Assembly (NCBI GenBank): GCA_963970005.1 | Contig: CAXAMN010021112.1 | Coordinates: 733,213-797,212, forward strand | Direction: 5' to 3' | Source of the DNA: Durusdinium trenchii | Lineage: Eukaryota; Sar; Dinophyceae; Suessiales; Symbiodiniaceae | DNA: 64,000 bases | Shown here: positions 44,390-54,030 of the stretch, in pieces | Layout of the letters: each line of letters opens with the position of its first letter | How positions within the stretch are numbered: the stretch's first letter is position 1 | Made by a program: the position numbers and the translations under genes | The notes under the pieces: model-generated | Told to the model about the DNA's origin: nothing | The model's input: only the letters and a program-made list of their open reading frames with translations | Database searches by the model: none

Positions 44390-44600
44390 CACAACTCACG
44401 ACCTCACGATTCCCTGCGCCTGCCATGCATCTTTCCGCGTCCACACGTCTAACGCGCACAAAGTACTGCGCCTACCACGAAATGTCACCTCCGTCACACC
44501 TCGCAACCTCACGCTTCCCTGCGCCTGCCACGAAAATCGCACTTCCACACCTCAAAACCCGCACAAAGTACTGCGCCTGCCACGAAAAGTGACAATATCA
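44390..44600. repeat. Diverged tandem repeat of about 100 bp
   Basis: CGCACAAAGTACTGCGCCT recurs at about 44456 and 44562, and CTTCCCTGCGCCTGCCACGA-like strings recur between. No coding signal. Confidence 0.6.
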
Positions 44601-45007
44601 TCTCACGTGAGCTTCTACAAAATTTGCACCACACCACACGTTTGGAATGATTTCGACCCGTTCTGAGCACACTCCCATCCACCAAAATCGCCATTTCAGC
44701 TGAGACTTGTCGCGAAAACAGAGCTTCGATGCCCTTTCCTGAAACGCAAATCCCAATGGTACAGCCACATCCAACACCCCAAAAACACGACTCTCCAAAC
44801 GCTAATCCCAATGGAACTGCGCAGCAAACTGCGGATCTCACAAAACGCTGCACCTGCGCAGTGAAATCATCCCCCACACTTCAACATCTTACATTTCCAC
44901 ACGATTCCTCGCTATTTCACACGAATCTGACACGTCACGTTTCCATCCGAAATCCTCTCCAAAAGCTTCCCCCAATGGCAGCGCCTTAGCGCTCTACTGC
45001 GAACACC

Positions 45008-45054
45008 TGCGAACGGTTGCGGACGGTTGCGAACGGTTGCGGACGGTTGCGAAC
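45008..45054. repeat. 10-bp tandem repeat
   Basis: Alternating GCGAACGGTT and GCGGACGGTT units, about five copies. Confidence 0.8.
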
Positions 45055-45376
45055 TTACGGGTCACGAACAAGGCTTACCCCCAGACCCCAAGAGTTAAAC
45101 GAGAACCCTTCGCTACGCGTTCGGGAAAAATTGCGTAGTTGCCAAGCCATGCGGAGTTGGATGTGACATGGATCAAAAGAAGGCAGTCCAGGAGAGGGCC
45201 AGTCCGAACATGGTCAGCGACGAGTAGGACTCTCCATGAGTCAAATCTCAAGGCATCCTGACTTCACTGAACTCGCTTCTGTTCCACCAACCAAGGAAAG
45301 AAACTAACGAAGACTAACTACAAACAACCAAGTACGCCAGGAAACGCCTCCTCTCACACACCAATAGACGGCACAC

Positions 45377-45430
45377 CTTCTTTGCTTCGGCCGCCGTCTT
45401 CTCAGCAGCCGCGGCCGCCTTCTCAGCAAC
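45377..45430 (-). CDS. 54-nt coiled-coil micro-exon
   Basis: Encodes VAEKAAAAAEKTAAEAKK between GTTGGAG|GTT and AAG|GTGTGC. Eighteen codons, equal to one 11- plus one 7-residue unit. Confidence 0.65.
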
Positions 45431-45701
45431 CTCCAACGGGGAATGCCCCCAACGGTGGGAAACGGCGGCCAACTGGCATTCTATTGACATGGAAAAAGGA
45501 TACATATGGATACATAAAATACAAAATGCATCCAAAATACTACCTATTAAATGGACAGTGTTGTAACGGTGGACCTCTTCCATGTAGCGGTACCATTGAA
45601 CGGTCCATTTTTAGCGGTTCCAAGGTTAACGCCGACCGAAAAGAATGAGATTGTCACAGACCTCTTCCACCGACGCGTGGCCCGGTCGCGTCTCGCTTCG
45701 A

Positions 45702-45733
<32 letters not shown>

Positions 45734-46245
45734 CGCGCAGCGCAAAATGGTGGAGACGGGGGCAGCTGCTGGAAGTTCTCCCAACTCAGTGGGCACGTGG
45801 ATGCTTCTTTTGGCACGAGGAGGGCACCCAAAATACCGGTTCAAAACAAATACGTGAATGTCAGGTCATGGAAAGGCAAACAAGGCGCGGTTTTACTACT
45901 CACACCTGCTTACGTAGCATGTGCCGGCATTTGCCGTTTGTTCGGAACCGTCGAGAGATTTCTGCTTGGGCCCAGTGGCAGATCGGTAGATGGCCAGTCC
46001 GAACTAATCAGAAGTCAGGCGCCCCCCAATTTGGTCTTCCCACTGCAAGAAAGCACTCGGTCTTGACGCTTCTCCCATTGAATGGCCAATCCAGATGTCG
46101 AGATCTTCTGAAAAAGTTGAGCCCCTGGATTCTGTGTTTCCGCTTCACCTACTTCTCTCCACGGCTTTCGTGGAAGACCTGGCGTTTGTTCGAGTGAAAC
46201 TCAGGTCTGTCCCTTCCGGCACCCTGAACAGCTCCACTTCCCCGC

Positions 46246-46278
46246 CTCCTTGGCATCCGCTTCCGCCTTCTCCTGCGC
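46246..46278 (-). CDS. 33-nt coiled-coil micro-exon
   Basis: Encodes AQEKAEADAKE. The acceptor is excellent (TTCTTTTTTTCCCGCAG|GCG); donor GAG|GCGGGG (GC). The best-formed micro-exon of the set. Confidence 0.7.
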
Positions 46279-46734
46279 CTGCGGGAAAAAAAGAACGTTC
46301 CGAGCTCGGGAAGCAGAAGGCGGATGGAAGCAGAAGGGCGGTGGGGGGATCGCATCCGGAAAGCAGAGTCTGCTGCAGAGGTATCTGATGAGTGGTATAG
46401 CCTGTATAGCTAAGCTAGACGCACTGAGTGAGCCGAGAAGTGGAGGCTACTGAACAAGCAAGTCTGCTCCTTCCAAAGGAAGAGTCTGCTCCTACCAAAA
46501 TACTGACCGGGTTGACTCTCCTGGTGGACCGGTCGAACTTGGACCGCGGCTCCAGGTAGGTCACGACCCGTGACCCATCCACACTTGTATTTGTATTTTA
46601 ATAAGCAGATTGCCTGGCCCAATGGGTTTTGGCCTATTTCCATTCTTCCAAGGGGTCGTTACCTGGGAGGTCTCCCCATTTTCATCCACACTTCATTGCT
46701 GGAGACTTCTGGTTTTTGTGTCGTCCGCCAAGGC

Positions 46735-46767
46735 CTTCTTGGTTTGAGCGGCGAGCTTCTGGGCTGC
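46735..46767 (-). CDS. 33-nt coiled-coil micro-exon
   Basis: Encodes AAQKLAAQTKK between GTGGTGAG|GCA and AAG|GCCTTG (GC donor). The donor context is the same as at 47036, 300 bp to the right. Confidence 0.63.
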
Positions 46768-47035
46768 CTCACCACATCCGGGCGGTGCGCTACGCTTCCG
46801 CTCGCGCTCGCGTGGACCCGCCGTTCGTTTAGGTTGGCCTTCGGACCGGAAACAAAGAGCTTATGGCAACTTTCCGATGAGTAGGGAGATAAAAAGGAAA
46901 CCACATGAAACCACATAATGGGAGAATCTCCTCATTCTCCTCCTTGGACGTAGCTTTTTTGCTACTGTGATAAAAACAGGTCAAATGTTCACCCGCATCG
47001 TTTCTTGAGAGTTCTCCAAATGTCAATTCCAAGGC

Positions 47036-47068
47036 CTTCTTGGCCTGCTCAGCAAGCTTGTCGGCTGC
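47036..47068 (-). CDS. 33-nt coiled-coil micro-exon
   Basis: Encodes AADKLAEQAKK between CCAGAGAG|GCA and AAG|GCCTTG (GC donor). Likely a tandem duplicate of the exon at 46735. Confidence 0.63.
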
Positions 47069-47333
47069 CTCTCTGGCAACACCCACACGAGCTTTGGTCA
47101 TCAAGAAACGCAGCCAAGACGGCAGAAAAGAATTAATTACTTTACTTCGAGTGATCCCCGCCATAACATTTCAATCATTTGTCTTGATGCCATAGTGAGG
47201 AGCATGTTGCCATGGTCGTGAGTATTGTAGTTCTCGATTTTGCTTGTGGGTCCTCGGGTTGTGTGTTTGTGGTTGTGTGTTTGTGATTGATTTTGCGATT
47301 GTGTGTTTGTGATTGTGGTTGTGGTTGTGTGCT

Positions 47334-47535
47334 GTGGTTGAGGTCCAGCAGGGAACACTGGGCGCGGATGGTCGTGGTTGAGGTCCAGCGGGGAACACTT
47401 GGGTCTGGAGCTCGCGGTTGAGGTCCGGCAGGGAACACTGGGCGTGGATGGTCGTGGTTGAGGTCCGGCAGGGAACACTGGGCGTGGATGGTCGTGGTTG
47501 AGGTCCGGCAGGGAACACTGGGCGTGGATGGTCGT
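47334..47535. repeat. 40-bp tandem repeat, five copies
   Basis: Unit GTGGTTGAGGTCCGGCAGGG plus AACACTGGGCGTGGATGGTC; the last three copies are nearly identical. A GT-rich stretch precedes it (47250-47333) and a GGA-rich purine tract follows (47537-47592). Confidence 0.9.
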
Positions 47536-48338
47536 CCGGCGGAGGAGGACGCGGAGGAGAAGGAGGAGGAGGAGGACGAGGAGGAGATGGGGCTGTCCTA
47601 AAGTCTAACAACCCTCACCTTACAGGTGAGGGTGAGGAAAAAAGACCAGTAGCAAGGACGCGACTATGTCGGAGGCCATCGCTAGTAGGTTGGAGGCCAT
47701 TGCTACTAGTAACAAGAAACTACTAGTAACAAGGTGTTTTACTACTATGGCATCCTATGGCAGCTGATTGCTCTGTGGGACACAGAAGCAGCTCCCTTTT
47801 TCTGTGACGGCCATGGCGGCCATCCTACCTCCGGACGCATTGGGCACCACCCCGCCAAAAAGCGGCCAGATGTCAACGTCTCGCAGAATGGGCTGAATGG
47901 CATGTTGTAGATGTATCCCCATGCAGAGATCCATTCACCGGCTATATGTCAACACAAGAAAAACAAAAAAATACACTTCGGTTCACCCCGGCAAAACATT
48001 GAGACATTTCAAACTGATCAGATGCTCAGTCCATGGACAATCCAGCTGTGCACCGGCGTTCCACTGGATGTCCCGCACGTGTTGACATCGAAATTCAAGG
48101 GTCTAGTTCAGGGGTATATATCGGCGTGGGTAAACATCCACTAAGACAAGGATGCGACGAATGTACGACAAACAAAGGATGCACAGGTGAAACCATGCAC
48201 ATGGTGAGAATTTGATGTGAGACTGCATGCATCAATGGCATGACCGAAGAACAGACGGTCGGACGGTCTACAGTCTACAGTAGCTCGGCCGAAAGGGGTC
48301 AGTGCAAGGTACCATAAATACCTATTGGGGGGTATCCC

Positions 48339-48430
48339 TTAAGTCCATCCTATTGCCAGTAAACAGTGGATGATGATGGTTCAGCTGCAGGCCTTGTTCC
48401 AAAATTATGTTGTTCTTCTACAAACTGACA
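48339..48430. mobile_element. Family 3 element, partial
   Basis: CATCCTATTGCCAGTAAACA, then AGTGGATGATGATGGTTCAG and GCAGGCCTTGTTCC; the right terminal repeat is incomplete. Confidence 0.5.
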
Positions 48431-48541
48431 GACTTAGTAGGTCAGTTCCAACAGACTTGGCAGGGCATCCCCTTTATCACCCAACCAGTTCGGCGGTAAA
48501 CCATCCAGTTCGAAAGCTCCGACCACCCAGTCAGGATCAGC

Positions 48542-48574
48542 CTCCTTAGCATCCGCTGCAGCTTGATCGTTCGC
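48542..48574 (-). CDS. 33-nt coiled-coil micro-exon
   Basis: Encodes ANDQAAADAKE between CCGTCCAG|GCG and GAG|GCTGAT. The frame continues open with protein-like sequence (DPDWVVGAFELDGLPPNWLG) to a TAA at 48437-48435, so this may instead be a terminal exon of a gene ending there. Confidence 0.58.
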
Positions 48575-49121
48575 CTGGACGGCCATGGCGCGGGGTGCCA
48601 GGGAACGAACAATGGCATATCTACATCAGCCAATATTGATACATGCTAATGGCTAATGAATTTGTCTTTCATCAGCTTACACATTCATCATTCATTCCTT
48701 TTTTTTCATAAATACATGTATGCCGGCTTGGATCTGGACCGGGCTTGGAAGTTTCGGACCCCTGCTATGCAGGGTCCGACCCCTGTCATGGAGGGATCAA
48801 GGATTCTTAAAGTCTTATAAGGTGTACACAGTATGTATATATATATATATGTTATAGTTCTGTATCTCCTCTGGAGGCTTTTGTGGACTTGTGGTGACCT
48901 GTTGGAGGGTCCTGGTAATTGTATATATCCAAATACAGTGTCCATATAGAAACATACAAACATGTATTATATAAGTGTGGAACCCAAACAAGTGGCCTCC
49001 TCGAACCCACAGAGTCTCTGGCACCGTCCCTCTTTGCCCTTGTTGGTGCCAAGCTGCCGCAGCAATGGGGTCCGTCACCTATCAGCGGGGTGGGCGAACA
49101 AGAGTGGTCAACCAGCAGTTT

Positions 49122-49154
<33 letters not shown>

Positions 49155-49257
49155 CCCTGGAAGTCCAAAGACTATATTTTGACCGGCTGAAGTAAAGGAA
49201 GTTCCCTTTCAGGTCCCCTAGTCAGACCATACTTTTTATAGTCTTTGACTCCCAGGG
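49155..49257 (+). mobile_element. Short TIR element, family 1 (103 bp, cleanest copy)
   Basis: CCCTGG...CCAGGG with the same terminal repeats, inserted in a TA repeat and flanked by TATA on both sides. A TA-type target duplication is possible but cannot be separated from the microsatellite. Interior variant CCCTTTCAGGTCCCCTAGTC. Confidence 0.78.
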
Positions 49258-49670
49258 TATATATATATATACTGTATATTCGTTCGGTGCCGGCGCCGAA
49301 CGGAGTTGACCGCCATGAACGAATGATCCACTGCACCGGCCATCGAAGTCGACACCCTGAAGCCGAAACCGCGCCACGAGCGAGTCCACCCTGCCCGACC
49401 TGGAGATCCAATCGACGCCCAGGGACCCTCCGGGACCCTCCGGACCCGATGCAAACTAGCGAGGGATCTGCCTAAATCGATTTGGAGAAGAGCCCCCGGC
49501 AGTTCTGAGGGGACGTCACAAGTCGAACATCCCCTTCCGATCCTGGATCGGTGCTGTTCGCCGCTCACCTTTGTTGCGTCGTAGCTCATGTGGGCATGGG
49601 GAAAAGGTCCAGTTCCACCGACATGTACGAAAGGGTGGTTGAGAGACCCTCAGAAAACCCTTGAGCTTAC

Positions 49671-49853
49671 CATCTGGTCCAACCATCCTTTCCGTGGTGT
49701 CCATGTGTCATGTCTCCAAACCAATCTGCCAGCGTCAACCGATTCCGAAACCCACCAGTCCACAGCATTGGCCGCCCGAGCTCCGAAAAAATAACGACCC
49801 GCGACCCTCTGAGGGACCATTTTGAGTTTTTTGATCAGTTGGACACCATGTGG
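49671..49853 (-). CDS. 61-codon exon, weakly DEP-like
   Basis: Acceptor TATTTTGGCTAAG|CCA after a T-rich run; canonical donor CAGATG|GTAAGC. Phase 0 at both ends. It begins PHGVQLIKKLKMVPQRVAGR, continues YFFGARAANAVDWWVSESVD and ends RKGWLDQM. F-x-G...A-V-D-W-W-V resembles the core of DEP domains, which bind membranes or G-protein partners; the rest does not match well. Real exon likely; domain identity tentative. Confidence 0.6.
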
Positions 49854-50064
49854 CTTAGCCAAAATACGTATCATAAGTGGTAATGGAAAAATCATGAAAA
49901 ATCACTGAAGAACGTTGGCTTTGGTTTCTGGAGCATCGGTTGCTTCAAGCTTTGGATCCGGAGGTCAATCAATGAACCACTTGAAGCTTCGTGATTTAGA
50001 TGCGTGTCCTCAAAGGTCGAAAGCTGCGGCCCTCCACAAGACCGCAGGCAGTCGCAGCTTCCGC

Positions 50065-50097
50065 CTGCTTTGCAGCTGCTTCTGCCTTCGCCTTGGC
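50065..50097 (-). CDS. 33-nt coiled-coil micro-exon
   Basis: Encodes AKAKAEAAAKQ between GGTTCGAG|GCC and CAG|GCGGAA (GC donor). Confidence 0.6.
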
Positions 50098-50854
50098 CTC
50101 GAACCCAGTTCGGACGAATCAGCAGAATCAGCGCCGACGCGTTTCGCCTGAAAGATTCGTCAAGCCTCCTCGATGCCGGCTGTGACCTTGTCCTCTGCCT
50201 GGATGGTCGAGGCTGTGACCGTGTCCCACACGAAGGGGACCCACGAAAGACCTCTAGAGTCAGCAACTGGCAACAAACTCAGAAACATCATGACTAGCAC
50301 TGGTCCTTGGCCATGACGTCCGACCTAGAAACAAATCAAGAAAAGGGCCACTGGCCAGGTGGACGAGTAGAGGGGGGGGAGCCCTCGATCAACCAAACGA
50401 GGCCGTGGGTCAGGGCCACCGACGGTCCATTGCCTTCTTCACATCTGCTGCGGAGAAATGCTGCATTCCAGAAAAAATCACGGGGTGTATGTTCTTGGTC
50501 AGTAAAATCCCTTTTCTATTTGATAATTAGGCCAAGGAGGCCGAGCCTTTTTCCCAAAAAAGAAACGCACATATCATACACCGTCAGGAAGGACCCCTGC
50601 TTGTTCTGGTCTTTTTCGGGTTTCTGAAGCTCGTTTAGTACGATGTTTATAAAGGGACCAGGATGTTGTGTGCTTATTCTTTCTCTAGAGACACCCTTTC
50701 TGTCACACCCTTCACATGCGATGAATTCGGGATCATCTAATTCTACACTTTTACATTTATATAGCACGATTATTTACTATTCGCAGTACAATGATGGCAC
50801 TGGTCATTGATCAACTCTATGTTATAGGTTTGTCAAAACGATTTGTGAGCCCTT

Positions 50855-51148
50855 CACAATCATTGGAGTCCCAAAGCTCCCTAACTCCCTCACAGGTCCA
50901 GCAGCGTATTGTCAGAGGGACCCAAAATCATGCGACCATCCATGAGGTCATATAGGAGATTCTTGTCAACTGATAGTGCAACATTGGGTGGACACATTGT
51001 GTCGGTGGACTATTGTCAAAGGGACACATTGGGTGGGCACATTGTCAAATGTAAACGCCATGTGAATGCCCAAAGATTTCCGCAAACCAACTGCGGCAAA
51101 GGCTGCGGCAAAGGCCTTCTCCACCTCTGCTGTAGCGCTGCTCGTAGC
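50855..51148. repeat. Segmental duplication, left copy
   Basis: CAAAGCTCCCTAACTCCCTC, CACAGGTCCAGCAGC and ATGTGAATGCCCAAAGATTT recur in the same order at 52262-52502, each followed by a minus-strand micro-exon. The exon at the right copy is longer (54 against 33 nt). Confidence 0.7.
51116..51148 (-). CDS. 33-nt micro-exon in duplicated block
   Basis: Encodes ATSSATAEVEK between GTGACGAG|GCT and AAG|GCCTTT (GC donor). The sequence to its left (GCATTCACATGG...) is duplicated next to the exon at 52449. Confidence 0.55.
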
Positions 51149-52261
51149 CTCGTCACGAGAGGATGGCATAGCTGACCATCAATTGGTCTATCTTCATGGT
51201 CACCCTAAATTCTCGATGACCATCAACACGTGCTACGGGTTTTCCTTTGTTCCTGTGTTTCCTGGCCCGGTCTTCAGGGTCTTCCCATCCTGGTCGGTTC
51301 CGAAATTCGACACGGCAGGGGTGTTGGCACTCTCGTTCTCGGACCTGGTCGGGAGTGAAGTTCTTTCATCAATGGGGGGGGCATGTTGCTAGTGGCAGGT
51401 CGTCAAACACGCTTGGGCACTTGGCCGCAGGTGGGTCGCAGTGTAGAAGAGTTAACTGATCGTTTCTAGTGCTTCTGGTGCCTGTGAGCATGTTTGATCA
51501 CCATAAATTGTGGAGATGTTCAAGGCCTTTCTATATGTAAGTCGGCTGGTCACCTCACGAATCATTCCCATCAGCTTCACAACCTCTCAGGAACGACACC
51601 ATTTTGGCACCAAACTGCAGTTCACCAACGATCTATCTAGACGGCCCGGTCAGCGTCGTCCATGTGGGTGTCAAACAACCATGGAAGACCTGTGGACATC
51701 TGTCTGCCTCAAGTAAACTGGATGAATGCTTTTGGTCTATCGTTTCACTTGAAGTTGGATTTCTTTGGAAGAATTGAAGAGGAGGTGCGAACCAAAACCT
51801 GCGGTTTCCGAACGAAGCTGGGATGAACCAGTGAAGGAACGAAACTCGACATGAGGCTGGCTTCCTCATGTAGAGATAGGTCCATGAGGCGATATGAATG
51901 GGTATGCTGGGTGTGATATGGAACGTTTCTTCCTGCAATCCAAAAGCAGCTTCTGTCACTTCTGACTATGTCCACCCAAAACGGTTCGGCTGAGCTTTGC
52001 CCAGTCCATGCCTATATCCTTCGGTGCGCCTACTCCGGTTCTACGGTTCGGGAACATGATCTTCGGAGAGGGTTTGATGAGCTGTGTTGATAGTGAGAAG
52101 GGATGTCTTGCTTCTTGCTCTGCCAATTGGTACTTCAACAGAAATCCCCTTCTGTCATGAGCTGGATCTCTAGAAATAGTGAATCTTGAGAATTTGGGAT
52201 CCTAAACACAACGTTTTGCATTCAGCAATACGAACTACATGATCCTTCCTGCAATCTGTGG

Positions 52262-52502
52262 CTTCAGAGCCGTTCATAATCACTGGAGTCTCAAAGCTAA
52301 AGCTCCCTCACAGGTCCAGCAGCACATTGTCAGAGGGACACATTGATGCAACCATCCCTGAGGTATATGGGAGATTCTTGTCAAATGTAAATGCCATGTG
52401 AATGCCCAAAGATTTGCGCACACCGGCTGCTGAGAAGGTTCCTCCCGCCTTCTCCGCATCTGCTGCTGTCTTCTCTGCAGCTGCTCCTGCCTTTGCCTTC
52501 AC
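52262..52502. repeat. Segmental duplication, right copy
   Basis: Matches 50855-51148 with a few insertions or deletions; the offset is about 1.35 kb. It shows how the micro-exon series can grow by tandem duplication of exon plus intron. Confidence 0.7.
52449..52502 (-). CDS. 54-nt coiled-coil micro-exon in duplicated block
   Basis: Encodes VKAKAGAAAEKTAADAEK between ATGACGAG|GTG and AAG|GCGGGA (GC donor). AEKTAAxAxK is shared with the exon at 45377. Paralogous to the block at 51116. Confidence 0.63.
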
Positions 52503-52729
52503 CTCGTCATTTTGAGAGGTTTCACGGATCTTCTTTCTGTCGTTTGCATGGCTTTATCTCATGGTGGGAAGATGGGTTTTGCAATTTGGTGCAGGAAGTC
52601 TCCTTGTCGGCCCCTTTCGTTGCCACGGGAGGGTTGCCCCAAATTCGGGTCACGGCTTCTCTTCCCAGAAGCGGAAAGAAAAGTTACTTCAGTCTCCGAG
52701 ACTTGTGACTATAGCAGGATGCTGGAAGT

Positions 52730-52942
52730 TCAGCACCTCAGGAGACTGCCTAGAAGGGAAAGCTGCCACCACATATCTCCCACGTCCAAGGAGGTGAGTT
52801 GCTCTGCTCCAAGCAGAAACCATTTGGACCAGAAACTGCCGGCACCTCCCAAATCCATGGTGTGAAATGAATCAAACGAACCCGTCTGACGAATGGCTGA
52901 CAACATCTCCAGGCCTGCGCAAGTGGCCAATTCCTCCACCAT
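52730..52942 (-). CDS. Candidate exon, unknown function
   Basis: The frame begins after TCAAACGACAG|ATG and reads MVEELATCAGLEMLSAIRQT then a Gly/Phe/Trp-rich part. It looks protein-like but no donor was settled, so the left end is the end of the open frame. Confidence 0.32.
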   Translation of the reverse strand: MVEELATCAGLEMLSAIRQTGSFDSFHTMDLGGAGSFWSKWFLLGAEQLTSLDVGDMWWQLSLLGSLLRC

Positions 52943-53225
52943 CTGTCGTTTGAAAATCCCATTGGGGTACTCATAAAAGCAACACCCTACGGCCGTTGTT
53001 CTTTCTTTGTGTGTCTATTTTTCTTTATATGGAATACACCCATTCCCCTTTCAAGAGTCTACATGTAAAACCTCCACTTCCCCAGGCTCATGAGTTACAA
53101 CCAGAGCGATAAGACCGATGTGAGATGATGGGCAGATCGGACGATGGGCAGATCCATTGGGTGATTGATATGGGTTGATATGGGCTCCCAGAACATCATG
53201 AACCGGCATCATACCAAAATATACA

Positions 53226-53339
53226 AATATATTGGGTCTATCCTACTATCAGGTTTCAGTGGATGATGATGGTTCAGTTGCAGGCCTTGTTCAAAAATCG
53301 TGATTTGCTTGTTTACTGACTGTTACAGGTAATAGGACA
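53226..53339. mobile_element. Short TIR element, family 3 (about 114 bp)
   Basis: Left end CTATCCTACTATCAG and right end (reverse) CTGTCCTATTACCTGTAACA are inverted repeats. The interior AGTGGATGATGATGGTTCAG and GCAGGCCTTGTTC recurs at 7461-7575, 48339-48430 and, truncated, 14994-15050. Confidence 0.6.
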
Positions 53340-53377
53340 GAGCTAACAAATATACCTGGACCATCCTCTCTGGGTAC

Positions 53378-53447
53378 TGTATCCTGGCTGGACTACCCTG
53401 CACTACTATCCGCGATCTCCGGCCAGGACAGCCAGACAGGATACTCC
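53378..53447. mobile_element. Short TIR element, family 4 (about 70 bp)
   Basis: GTATCCTGGCTGG at the left and CCAGACAGGATAC at the right form inverted repeats. A second copy at 7800-7863 has GTGTCCTGGCTGGACTACCC and CCAGACAGGATGC. Confidence 0.52.
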
Positions 53448-53515
53448 AAATATATATATATATATATCTGTGTATATATATGCATATATATACATATAGT
53501 TATAGTTATATAGTT
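53448..53515. repeat. AT microsatellite cluster
   Basis: TATATA runs interrupted by TGTG and CATA. Comparable tracts: 1525-1540, 23388-23402, 28663-28681, 48836-48850, 49126-49154, 55095-55122. Several adjoin TIR elements. Confidence 0.75.
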
Positions 53516-53862
53516 GCTGCTTGGGGAACATTCAGCCAACGAACCGACAACGTTACAGTCCCGAACATAAACCAGAATCAGCAGTGCAAAGCGAAGAAGC
53601 AAAGCAAAGACACACTCAATGAAATCAAACAAATACTCAATGAAATCAAACACATTCAATTAATTTCAGTAATGTCCAGAATATCTCTAACACCAAACAA
53701 GATGAAGCACAAATCCAAAAACCAAAAAAAAAACAAAAAGACCCCTCTCCGCTCTTTCTACGTGACATGTCCAAACCCGCAAAATGAGGAAAACAAGTAG
53801 ATTTAGAAAAAACAAAAAAAAGAAACCGTCCCATCCACTCCAAACATGTGGAGAACACCCGC

Positions 53863-54030
53863 CTGCTCCAGTGCCTTTCCCAGGTCCTTGGAGTGGCTCG
53901 AGGGCGGTCTTGTCTTTGACCCCAAGATAGCTCCCAGGCACAGCACAGATTGAAAGGCCGAATCTCTAAGCCAAATCCGTGGTGCGATGGATTTTGGGAC
54001 AACCATTATAACGGACCAAGCTCTCTTGTT
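53863..54030 (-). CDS. Candidate exon ending in a coiled-coil unit
   Basis: The frame reads IAPRIWLRDSAFQSVLCLGA and ends HSKDLGKALEQ before CAG|GCGGGT (GC donor). The end resembles the 11-residue micro-exons. The right boundary is approximate. Confidence 0.38.

Larger units (their letters stand above)
27409..53990 (-). other. Minus-strand cluster of coiled-coil/LEA-like micro-exons (main array)
   Basis: Eighteen micro-exons with the same character lie here, all minus strand and phase 0: Ala-rich with Lys/Glu at fixed places, consensus A-A/Q-E-K-A-A-A-D-A-K-K/E. The 11-residue pattern resembles the group 3 LEA (LEA_4) repeat, which forms amphipathic helices. Other exons (DEP-like at 49671, Pro/Ala-rich at 31139) are interspersed, so this is one very large gene or several tandem ones. 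A frame ending in a stop near 48435 may mark one 3' end. The copia element sits inside the cluster. Confidence 0.55.

Noticed and set aside
47334-47611. Pro-rich minus-strand proteins from the 40-bp array
   Set aside because: Open frames arise from the array and the GGA-rich tract; no independent evidence of translation.
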